Shown: positions 14,509 to 19,922 of the stretch, piece after piece
Position numbering within the stretch: position 1 is the first letter of the stretch
How the letters are laid out: every line of letters begins with the position of its first letter
Assembly: GCA_038251595.1 (NCBI GenBank)
Contig: JBBSBC010000054.1
Coordinates: 1-19,922 of the forward strand
Direction: 5' to 3'
Length of the DNA: 19,922 bases
Source: JADLCX01 sp038251595
Lineage (GTDB): Bacteria > Planctomycetota > Phycisphaerae > Phycisphaerales > UBA1924
Program-made: the position numbers and the translations under genes
Notes under the pieces: model-generated
Told to the model about the DNA's origin: nothing
What the model saw: only the letters and a program-made list of their open reading frames with translations
Databases searched by the model: none

Positions 14509-15267
14509 ATGATTCGCGAACTCCACGTCTGGATGCTCCCGAGCATGATTCCCCCCGCCGCACTCCGCGATGGCGCGGCGGTGATCATCGATCTGCTCCG
14601 AGCATCAACAACCATCGTTCGTGCGCTCGCCGCTGGTGCAGAGCGCATCATCCCCTCGCTCGAGCCCGACCTTGCAATGCTTCAGCGCGACGCGATGATT
14701 GCACAAGGTCTCTCGCGCGACAGCATCATGCTCGGTGGCGAACGCGCGGGCCTTCGTATCGCCGGGTTTGATCTTGCCAACACCCCGGCTGAATACACGC
14801 CGACGCGAGTCTCCGGCCGCACCATCATCTTCACCACCACCAATGGCACACGCGCTCTTTATGCCGCACGAGAGGCCGAGGCCTCACCGATCATCATGGG
14901 GTGTTTCAACAATCTCGTGGCCGTAAACTCCGCGCTTCTTGCACAGCCAACCATTCATCTGGTCTGTGCGGGCACGCAAGGCCAGGTCTCGATCGAAGAT
15001 GTCATCTGTGCTGGCGCAATGGTCGCATCCATCACAGCAAGCGCGCCGCACACCAGGCTCGATGACCAGGCACGCATCGCACTTGCCGCGTGGGAAGCCG
15101 CGGCACGCACGGGTCTCGAAAGTGCCCTGCGTGCCAGTCGCGGCGGACAGAACCTCATCGACATTGGTCTCGATCACGACATCACCGATTGTGCAGGCAT
15201 CGACACGCACCCCGTCGTTCCCCGGCTCATGAACGATGGATCATTGCGAGTGAGGGAACAGACATGA
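14509..15267 (+). CDS. comB: 2-phosphosulfolactate phosphatase (ComB family)
   Basis: This 252-residue protein matches ComB, a Mg-dependent phosphatase that converts 2-phosphosulfolactate to sulfolactate in sulfonate and coenzyme M-type pathways. Hallmarks are IIDLLRASTTIVRALAAGA (early, about 26-44), GGERAGLRIAGFDLANTP (about 77-94), FTTTNGTRAL (about 108-117), GQVSIEDVICAG and a late DCAGID. Length is normal for the family. It begins 15 bases after the DUF4430 gene and ends in an ATGA overlap with the thioredoxin-like gene, so all three are probably one operon. No other sulfonate gene is in the window. ComB homologues occur in many bacteria without coenzyme M, so the physiological substrate here is uncertain. 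Confidence 0.9.
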   Translation: MIRELHVWMLPSMIPPAALRDGAAVIIDLLRASTTIVRALAAGAERIIPSLEPDLAMLQRDAMIAQGLSRDSIMLGGERAGLRIAGFDLANTPAEYTPTRVSGRTIIFTTTNGTRALYAAREAEASPIIMGCFNNLVAVNSALLAQPTIHLVCAGTQGQVSIEDVICAGAMVASITASAPHTRLDDQARIALAAWEAAARTGLESALRASRGGQNLIDIGLDHDITDCAGIDTHPVVPRLMNDGSLRVREQT

Positions 15268-15854
15268 CGAGTCTAGCAAACAAGCCCTCACTCTTCTTGG
15301 TCTTCCTCATCGTCGCCGTGCTGGCGACGAGCCTGCTCGCCTTCGCGCTCGCCCGAAAGAACCGTGATCTGAAGTTCAGGCTCGAAGCGATCGAGCAGGC
15401 CTTGATCCGCGAACAGACGAAAGATTCTCTCGCGGTCGGCGAGATCGTCGGCAATATTACACTCTTCGATGCACGCGGCGCACGTCACGACCTCACGTTC
15501 CCGGCCAAGCGACCGGTCCTGCTTCTGCTCATCAGCACCCACTGCCCATATTGTGATGAGACCATCCCCGTCTGGCAGCGAATCTTTCGAGAGACCCAGG
15601 CAACCACTTCGGCCACTCTTGACATTCTCTGCGTTCAGGCCGATGCGAGGAAGTCTGAAGACCTCAAGCAACTCGAGCCACCACTCATGCCGCATTGGCC
15701 CCAAAGCCCGAACACCACATGGCTCAGCCGAATCCCCATCTCGCCGGGCGCGCTGCTGATTGATGAATCAGGTGTTGTGCGAAAAACCTGGTTCGGCGTT
15801 CCCTCCGACCGCGATCAGCAACAGATCGCGTCCGCCATTCTGGGCGCGAGGTGA
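15264..15854 (+). CDS. Membrane-anchored thioredoxin-like (TlpA/MauD-type) protein
   Basis: This is a 196-residue protein. A single N-terminal hydrophobic helix (about 9-29, LFLVFLIVAVLATSLLAFALA) anchors it, with the rest probably in the periplasm. After a short linker with EAIEQALI comes a thioredoxin fold whose active site is THCPYC (Cys94 and Cys97). ISPGALLIDESG is the usual cis-proline and strand region, with Pro before GALLID. It probably reduces or makes disulfides in exported proteins, as TlpA and ResA do. The ATG at 15264 overlaps the comB stop as ATGA and has GAGGGA seven bases upstream, suggesting coupled translation. Substrate unknown; cytochrome maturation genes are not nearby. 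Confidence 0.85.
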   Translation: MTSLANKPSLFLVFLIVAVLATSLLAFALARKNRDLKFRLEAIEQALIREQTKDSLAVGEIVGNITLFDARGARHDLTFPAKRPVLLLLISTHCPYCDETIPVWQRIFRETQATTSATLDILCVQADARKSEDLKQLEPPLMPHWPQSPNTTWLSRIPISPGALLIDESGVVRKTWFGVPSDRDQQQIASAILGAR

Positions 15855-15894
15855 AAAGTCGAGCACTCCGGTCTCCCGCAGTGCCCGGATGACA

Positions 15895-16152
15895 TTATCG
15901 AGTTCCGCCCGCACTGCACCCGGTTGCACACGCGATGTACGCGTAGCAACTGTTGGAGTACGTGGCCGGATTTCCGAACCGGTCGGTGCAATCCACCGGG
16001 CTGTAGACATCAAGGCAATAGATGCCGCGACGCGGACAACCACTTCCTGCCCGCGGCGGCGCGGCCAGCGTAACCGCTGTTGAAGCGATCACACCCGTCA
16101 CCCCCACAACCATCGCCGCCTTCGTCAACCGAACCATCATGCGCTTGCTCAT
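15895..16152 (-). CDS. Small secreted cysteine-rich protein, Kazal-like
   Basis: This is an 85-residue protein. The ATG at 16152 is preceded by AAAGGAG eight bases upstream, the best ribosome binding site in the window; a longer start at 16179 lacks one. Residues 1-31 form a signal peptide (basic start, hydrophobic core AMVVGVTGVIASTAV, cleavage near LAA). The mature part has six cysteines (39, 46, 55, 69, 75, 79) in a pattern close to the Kazal protease-inhibitor fold: C-x3-YSPVDC, then ATYSNSCYA and a following Cys. Kazal domains inhibit serine proteases or serve as extracellular modules. The usual PVCGSDG is diverged to PVDCTDRFG, so inhibitory function is uncertain. It lies downstream of manA on the same strand with its own likely promoter. 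Confidence 0.75.
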   Translation of the reverse strand: MSKRMMVRLTKAAMVVGVTGVIASTAVTLAAPPRAGSGCPRRGIYCLDVYSPVDCTDRFGNPATYSNSCYAYIACATGCSAGGTR

Positions 16153-16194
16153 GCCGTCTGCTCCTTTTGTGCAAACCATCGAAATCTCGCGACA

Positions 16195-16216
16195 ACGATG
16201 CCCACGCAGGCATCGT
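16195..16216 (-). other. 8-bp perfect hairpin in the leader of the Kazal-like gene
   Basis: ACGATGCC and GGCATCGT form a perfect 8-bp stem with a 6-base loop, 43-64 bases upstream of the start codon. If transcription starts near 16221, the hairpin would lie at the very 5' end of the mRNA, where such structures often protect against decay. It has no T-run and is not a terminator. Confidence 0.45.
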
Positions 16217-16227
16217 GTGCGCAGTTC

Positions 16228-16255
16228 AAGGTACTCGCTTTCCAGGCTTTGTCAA
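16228..16255 (-). promoter_or_regulatory. Likely sigma-70-type promoter of the Kazal-like gene
   Basis: On the minus strand a perfect TTGACA (16255-16250) is followed after 16 bases by TACCTT (16233-16228), a weak -10. The distance to the start codon leaves a leader of about 70 bases. The -35 is strong, the -10 poor, so the call is tentative. Confidence 0.4.
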
Positions 16256-16277
16256 CACGCCTCAGCGGGCGACCCAC

Positions 16278-16301
16278 CCTGAACGGGCTAGCCTGTTCAG
16301 G
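16278..16301. repeat. 24-bp near-perfect palindrome spanning the manA stop codon
   Basis: Arms CCTGAAC and GTTCAGG enclose a centre that is itself self-complementary (GGCTAGCC), so 11 of the 12 pairs are Watson-Crick and one is G-T. It covers the manA stop codon (16299-16297). As RNA on the minus strand it would form a strong hairpin without a T-run. It may end or stabilise the manA transcript, or bind a dimeric protein just upstream of the Kazal-like promoter. Confidence 0.6.
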
Positions 16302-17361
16302 CGGACTCGGTGCAGAGACTGATGCGCAGAACACGCAAGCCTTCACCCGCGCGCAGCAGCGTTTGCCGCGCGAGTGATGCGGGAACAAGTATCGTTTGCC
16401 CATTTGAAATCTGTTGCGCGGCAAAGGCGTCGGACGCGCTGGTGAGTTCCCCCGAGCCCGCAATGACCATGAGGACAAATGGTGCCTGGCGCGTGTTCTT
16501 GCACGCATACCCGATCGTGAGCTGATCGCCCGTCAGCGGTCGCGCTTCGTCGATGGTGTAGTACGGTGTGCTGGCGAGCCGGCCGCAGAGTTCCTTCTCG
16601 CCGAGGATGGCCGAAGTCGGTGCGCTGCTAGGGCCATTCCGAGCCTCAACCGGGTCATCGGCGAACCGCATACACCGCAGCGCATCGGGCACGTGCAGCT
16701 CGCGCCCAGCGCGGCCCCAGTCATACAGTCGAAAGGTCGTATCGCTCGGTGTCTGCACCTCGGCAACGGTGATGCCCGCCCCAAGCGCGTGAACGGTCCC
16801 GCTCGGAAGCGTGTGGCAGACACCCGCGACCGCCGGCACCTCATTTAGCATCTGCGGAAGTTCGGGCGAGTTGGCCCGGGCAGCCGAAGCAAACGCGCTG
16901 CGCGTCACGCCCGCACGCACACCGATGAAAAGCTTCGCGTTCGCTTCCGCGCTCACGATGTACCACGACTCGGTCTTGACGTGCACACCAGCATTCGCCG
17001 CGGCAAAGGGTGGGCTCGGGTGCACCTGCACCGAGAGGTTGTTTGAGGCATCGAGAAACTTCAGAAGCAGCGGGAAACCCTTTGTAACCGCCGCCGCCGC
17101 CGATGCGGCATCGCCCATGATCGCTTCGCCCTCGGCCTCCAATGCTTCGTGAAGAGTCTTGCCGGCAAACGCACCCGCGCCGATCAGCGACCGCACCGCT
17201 TGACCACCAGCGCCCGACGCGCTGGTCGCCCCGAGGTCCGCAAGCTCCCACGACTCGCCGATGGGGCGCTCGGGCAGAGCCTTGTTGAGCGCGGCAAGGC
17301 GACGGCCACCCCAGACCTTGGGAAGGAACGTCGGCACGAGTACAAACGGCGCAAGTGGCAT
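16297..17361 (-). CDS. manA: Mannose-6-phosphate isomerase, class I
   Basis: This 354-residue zinc enzyme interconverts mannose 6-phosphate and fructose 6-phosphate, feeding GDP-mannose and polysaccharide synthesis. Recognisable segments are the opening PKVWGGRRL and GESWELADLG, LLKFLDASNNLSVQVHP with a metal-binding His, KTESWYIV with the metal-binding Glu, PSGTVHALGAG with another His, and TTFRLYDWGR, the catalytic-site arginine motif. A cupin-like C-terminus ends the protein. It is slightly longer than the Bacillus-type enzyme (about 315). I start at ATG 17361; a TTG two codons earlier is possible. No ribosome binding site is visible. It lies 80 bases downstream of ychF on the same strand. 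The stop codon is inside a strong palindrome. Confidence 0.9.
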   Translation of the reverse strand: MPLAPFVLVPTFLPKVWGGRRLAALNKALPERPIGESWELADLGATSASGAGGQAVRSLIGAGAFAGKTLHEALEAEGEAIMGDAASAAAAVTKGFPLLLKFLDASNNLSVQVHPSPPFAAANAGVHVKTESWYIVSAEANAKLFIGVRAGVTRSAFASAARANSPELPQMLNEVPAVAGVCHTLPSGTVHALGAGITVAEVQTPSDTTFRLYDWGRAGRELHVPDALRCMRFADDPVEARNGPSSAPTSAILGEKELCGRLASTPYYTIDEARPLTGDQLTIGYACKNTRQAPFVLMVIAGSGELTSASDAFAAQQISNGQTILVPASLARQTLLRAGEGLRVLRISLCTESA

Positions 17362-17441
17362 GGTCAAGCGTAGAGCGTATCACAGCGAATGATCCGCAAG
17401 CGTTCTTCGTGAAAGATCATCAAGTGCCTGGTCCCGGCGAA

Positions 17442-18557
17442 TCAGACATTGAAGAGGAAGTGGCAGACATCGCCATCGTGCATGATGTAGCCCTTGCCCT
17501 CCACACGCATGCGTCCAGAGTCCTTGATGGCCTTCTCCGTCTTCAACTCTTCAAGATCGGCGACGGAGTAGATCTCGGCCCGAATAAACCCGCGCTCAAA
17601 GTCGGTTTGGATCACGCCCGCCGCCTGCGGAGCGGTTGCGCCGATCGGCACCGTCCACGCCCTGATCTCTTTCGGACCCGCGGTGTAATACGACTGCAAT
17701 CCGAGCAGGTGATACGCCGATCGAGCCAGCGCGTTCAGCGCGGGCTCTTCCATACCCAGGCTCTTGAGCATCTCCAGCCGATCCTCATCGCCAAGCTCAG
17801 CCAGCTCGCTCTCGATCTTGGCGCACACGGGCACCACATCCTGCTCACCATCGCCGCCCAGTGTGTTGACAAACGCGCGCAGCTTCATCGCCAGCGGGCC
17901 GCGCCCATGCGGATCATCATCACCCACGTTGGCGACATACATCACCTTCTTCGCGGTGATCAGCCCGAGGCTCTTGAGCACCTTCTTCTGGTCGGGCTCT
18001 TCGATCCGCAGCGTGATGGCGGGCCGCGCATCCTCAAGCACAGGCTTGACCTTCTTCAGCACCTCGAAGCGAGCGATCGCCTCGGGCTCGCGACTTTTGG
18101 CCGCGCGTTCGGCCTTGCCGAGCGAGCCATCGATCGTCTCCAGATCGGCCAAAATCAGCTCGCTGTTGATCGTCTGCACATCTCGGACCGGATCGACCGT
18201 CCCCTCGACGTGCGTGATATCTTCACCGCCCGGTGCTTTCTCGAAACACCGGACAACCTGGACGATGGCATCGACTTCGCGGATATGGCTCAGAAACTTG
18301 TTGCCCAGCCCCTCTCCCTTGCTCGCGCCACGCACGATGCCCGCGATATCCACCAGTCGCAACGCCGCCGGAATGATCTTCTGGCTCTCAATGTGCTTGC
18401 GGATGATCTCCAGCCGCGGATCAGGAATCGGCACCACACCGATGTTCGGCTCGATCGTCGCGAACGGGTAGTTCGCGGCCAGCGCGCCCGCCTTGGTCAA
18501 GGCGTTGAACAGGGTGCTCTTGCCGACGTTGGGCAGCCCGACAATACCGGCTTCCAT
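17442..18557 (-). CDS. ychF: Redox/ribosome-associated GTPase-family ATPase YchF (OLA1)
   Basis: This 371-residue protein is a near-universal P-loop NTPase of the OBG group that prefers ATP and associates with ribosomes. It shows the P-loop GLPNVGKST (7-15), NYPFATIEPNIGVV of the switch I region, DIAGIVRGASKGEGLGNKFL for switch II, and NVGDD near 207 where true GTPases have NKxD. The C-terminal TGS domain (about 285-371) ends GYIMHDGDVCHFLFNV. Length agrees with the usual 363. The start at 18557 is set by homology: the P-loop begins six residues later and AAAGGA lies about ten bases upstream. The frame stays open through the 14-bp tandem repeats to 18773, but that extension is low-complexity and not coding. 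Confidence 0.95.
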   Translation of the reverse strand: MEAGIVGLPNVGKSTLFNALTKAGALAANYPFATIEPNIGVVPIPDPRLEIIRKHIESQKIIPAALRLVDIAGIVRGASKGEGLGNKFLSHIREVDAIVQVVRCFEKAPGGEDITHVEGTVDPVRDVQTINSELILADLETIDGSLGKAERAAKSREPEAIARFEVLKKVKPVLEDARPAITLRIEEPDQKKVLKSLGLITAKKVMYVANVGDDDPHGRGPLAMKLRAFVNTLGGDGEQDVVPVCAKIESELAELGDEDRLEMLKSLGMEEPALNALARSAYHLLGLQSYYTAGPKEIRAWTVPIGATAPQAAGVIQTDFERGFIRAEIYSVADLEELKTEKAIKDSGRMRVEGKGYIMHDGDVCHFLFNV

Positions 18558-18726
18558 GAGGCGAACATCCTTTGGCCCTTTGGGGCTGGTCGAGCGGCGA
18601 GGTCTTGAGAATCGTTTCCCCTGAGATCCTCGACGCGGTTTGGGGTAGGGAAGTGAGGTTGTGAGGGTAGGGGGGAGGATGGTAGCGCGGGCGAGCGTGG
18701 TGGCGGCTGAACGAGGTCGAACCTTC

Positions 18727-18824
18727 GCCAAGCCCAGATCGCCAAGCCCAGATCGCCAAGCCCAGATCGCCAAGCCCAGATCACCAGGCCCAGATCACCA
18801 AGCCCAGATCACCAAGCCCAGACA
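18727..18824. repeat. Seven-copy 14-bp tandem repeat upstream of ychF
   Basis: Units of consensus GCCAAGCCCAGATC start at 18727, 18741, 18755, 18769, 18783, 18797 and 18811. The first four are identical. The last three begin ACC in place of GCC, the fifth has one further change, and the seventh is degraded at its end. The array lies 170 bases upstream of ychF and 73 bases before the tRNA gene. The period is not a multiple of three. The rest of the region 18558-18897 holds no recognisable gene. Confidence 0.95.
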
Positions 18825-18897
18825 CATCCAGCGAATCTCATGGCCAATCAACGTGTGAAGTAGGAAGGCACCAGCGCGCCGACTATTGTTTGGCTTA

Positions 18898-18971
<74 letters not shown>

Positions 18972-18977
18972 TTTTGA

Positions 18978-19012
18978 GATTCCCGGTATTTTGCAAGGAA
19001 TCGCGTTTTTTT
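18978..19012 (+). terminator. Probable Rho-independent terminator of tRNA-Arg
   Basis: GATTCC (18978-18983) pairs with GGAATC (18997-19002) around a 13-base loop, followed by GCG and seven Ts (19006-19012). Stem and T-run are in the right order for the plus strand and lie just after the tRNA. The stem is short and AT-containing, so strength is modest. Confidence 0.5.
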
Positions 19013-19233
19013 GCGGAGTTCTTGCGGATGAGGGTGGTCGTGCGGAACCGACGCACAGTCCACATGAGTCTCTACAAGTCCACGAGAGTCGCCACAGGAA
19101 CGCCAAGCAGAGCGCCAAGTCAAAATGACGAGGTATTGACGCCGTCGGTTCCGGTGGGCCGGAGTGATCTGCCCCCACGGTTCGTGCCAAAGTCCATGTC
19201 CCCAATTGGACCTCGTGGTGGAGCCGCAGAGGC
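19013..19233. other. Intergenic stretch with no recognisable gene
   Basis: This is the first part of the 493-base gap between tRNA-Arg and accC. Small frames exist (for example plus strand 19064-19279), but their translations are Pro/Arg/Ser-rich and match no family I know. No integrase fragment or tRNA-end direct repeat marking an integration site is visible. Confidence 0.5.
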
Positions 19234-19371
19234 ATGCGGAGCGCAGCGGAGCATGGCTCCGCGGCCCCGCGCCCCCTGAGTACCTGCGGCGCCGATTTCA
19301 GCGACTCTCGCATCGTGAGTGTTCAAGACATCTTCGACTTCCTCACGACGTACTTTGCGGACTGTCCTTGA
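19234..19371 (+). pseudogene. Relic of a planctomycete dockerin-like C-terminal domain
   Basis: A 45-residue frame from ATG 19234 to TGA 19369-19371 ends with CGADFSDSRIVSVQDIFDFL and then TTYFADCP. This matches the C-terminal end of the secreted phycisphaeral proteins that carry a dockerin-like Ca-binding repeat of the form ADFNGDG-x-VSVQDIFDFL-x-AYF-x-CP. The calcium loop is damaged: the usual N-G-D-G is replaced by S-D-S-R. The preceding residues are low-complexity and overlap an inverted repeat, and no passenger domain precedes them; a stop lies at 19165 in this frame. I read it as the tail of a lost large secreted protein. A tiny expressed peptide cannot be excluded. Confidence 0.6.
19236..19262. 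repeat. REP-like palindrome with a direct repeat
   Basis: GCGGAGC (19246-19252) and GCTCCGC (19256-19262) form a perfect 7-bp stem with a 3-base ATG loop. A further direct copy of GCGGAGC lies at 19236-19242, and GGAGCC just upstream can pair with GGCTCC as an alternative fold. Its compact GC-rich form resembles dispersed intergenic palindromes. Confidence 0.5.
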
Positions 19372-19416
19372 GGCGACACCGCTACACCTTTCACCGGTAA
19401 ACGCAGCAGTGTCGCC
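19372..19416. other. Stem-loop right after the dockerin-like relic
   Basis: GGCGACAC (19372-19379) pairs perfectly with GTGTCGCC (19409-19416). After one mismatch, GCT and AGC extend the stem by three pairs, with a loop of about 21 bases. It starts at the base after the relic's stop codon, as expected for a former transcript end, though no T-run follows. Confidence 0.4.
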
Positions 19417-19422
19417 CGCTCG

Positions 19423-19442
19423 ACCGTCCGGACCCTGACGGT
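19423..19442. other. Stem-loop downstream of accC
   Basis: ACCGTC and GACGGT form a perfect 6-bp stem with an 8-base loop, 22 bases beyond the accC stop codon. The AAAAA that adjoins it on the plus strand becomes a T-run before, not after, the hairpin in the accC transcript, so it is not a standard terminator for accC. Confidence 0.35.
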
Positions 19443-19464
19443 AAAAACCCCTCGCCCCACCGCC

Positions 19465-19922
19465 TCACTTCAACAACCGCTCCAGGTAGTGAATATCCAC
19501 CCCGCCCTTCACGAACCCCGAGTCGGCCATCAGCCTCCGGTGCAGGGCGATCGTGGTCTTGATCGGGGCGACCTTGAACTCTCGCAGCGCGCGTTCCATG
19601 CGCACGATGGCCTCTTGCCTTGTCGGTGCGTGGACAAGCAGCTTGCCGATCATGCTGTCGTAGTTGGGGGGCACGGTGTAGCCGGTCACGACGTGCGAAT
19701 CGAGCCGCACACCCGGGCCGCCCGGTGGCTCGTAGCGCGTGATCTTGCCCGGGCTGGGCATGAAGTTTTTGTCAGGATCTTCGGCGTTGATGCGGCACTC
19801 GATCGCGTGCCCGTTGATCTGCACATCGCGCTGGCGGATGCTCAGCCTCTCGCCCGCCGCGACGCGGATCATCTCCTTCACGATATCAACCCCTGTGATC
19901 AGCTCGGTCACCGGGTGTTCGA
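19465..19922 (-). CDS. accC: Acetyl-CoA carboxylase, biotin carboxylase subunit, C-terminal part (gene runs off the right edge)
   Basis: The last 152 residues of biotin carboxylase are present, about a third of the usual 450. The enzyme uses ATP and bicarbonate to carboxylate biotin on the carrier protein AccB, the first step of fatty acid synthesis. The visible part starts EHPVTELITGVDIVKEMI, then GHAIECRINAEDP and MPSPGKITRYEPPGGPGVRLDS, then YDSMIGKLLVHA, all in the C-terminal domain and typical in order. The catalytic arginine usually seen in RLDSH is kept. The reading frame continues through the window edge, so the start and ATP-grasp core lie outside. accB is expected upstream but cannot be seen. 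Confidence 0.95.
   Translation of the reverse strand, partial: EHPVTELITGVDIVKEMIRVAAGERLSIRQRDVQINGHAIECRINAEDPDKNFMPSPGKITRYEPPGGPGVRLDSHVVTGYTVPPNYDSMIGKLLVHAPTRQEAIVRMERALREFKVAPIKTTIALHRRLMADSGFVKGGVDIHYLERLLK

Noticed and set aside
15855..15894. Terminator between the convergent thioredoxin-like and Kazal-like genes
   Set aside because: Only 5-bp stems (such as TCCGG/CCGGA) can be drawn in and around this gap, and no T-run follows.
17355..18608. 417-codon plus-strand frame
   Set aside because: It is the shadow of ychF, which has unmistakable P-loop and TGS motifs on the minus strand.
18558..18773. N-terminal extension of YchF through the tandem repeats
   Set aside because: The family starts six residues before the P-loop, at 18557; the extension is only repeat-derived low-complexity sequence.
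18727..18824. Possible CRISPR array
   Set aside because: Units are 14 bp and directly adjacent with no unique spacers, and no cas gene is present; it is a simple tandem repeat.
18972..19464. Integrated element beside tRNA-Arg
   Set aside because: tRNA genes are common integration sites, but I see no integrase and no second copy of the tRNA 3' end in the window.
19423..19464. Rho-independent terminator for accC
   Set aside because: The T-run lies before the hairpin in the accC transcript, the wrong order for a classical terminator.

Overview
This GC-rich window most likely comes from a planctomycete, probably of the class Phycisphaerae. Three things point that way: a small membrane protein with the planctomycete C-terminal zinc ribbon (CGYDLRAL...RCPECG), a Tat-exported Gfo/Idh/MocA oxidoreductase with a TPDHWH motif, and a decayed copy of the phycisphaeral dockerin-like C-terminus (VSVQDIFDFL). 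The assignment is an inference from protein style; there is no rRNA gene here.

Layout. The left end (1-2815, minus strand) carries a coiled-coil protein, a DegT/DnrJ/EryC1-type PLP aminotransferase, and the first codons of a gene leaving the window. A 375-base divergent region (2816-3190) separates this from a plus-strand cluster (3191-12108) with gaps of 46-57 bases: an exported HlyD-type adaptor, a GAF-domain protein fused through one membrane helix to an adaptor, a PqqD-like/M50 zinc protease/lipoyl adaptor fusion, a truncated SecA-like ATPase, and a THUMP-like methyltransferase. The first four look like one membrane-processing or export machine that has no ordinary ABC or RND pump; this is the most interesting part of the window. 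The methyltransferase overlaps tail-to-tail with the zinc-ribbon protein, which follows the Tat-exported oxidoreductase on the minus strand.

From 14023 on the plus strand come a secreted DUF4430 protein, ComB (2-phosphosulfolactate phosphatase) and a membrane-anchored thioredoxin-like protein with a CPYC motif, the last two overlapping by ATGA. On the minus strand follow a small secreted Kazal-like protein, mannose-6-phosphate isomerase and the GTPase YchF. The right end has seven copies of a 14-bp tandem repeat, tRNA-Arg(CCU) with a probable terminator, about 490 bases without an intact gene that hold the dockerin-like relic and several inverted repeats, and the 3' part of accC (biotin carboxylase) running off the window.

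Housekeeping genes (accC, ychF, manA, tRNA-Arg) sit beside lineage-specific genes, so this looks like chromosomal sequence. I see no intact insertion sequence, integrase, phage gene or CRISPR array.
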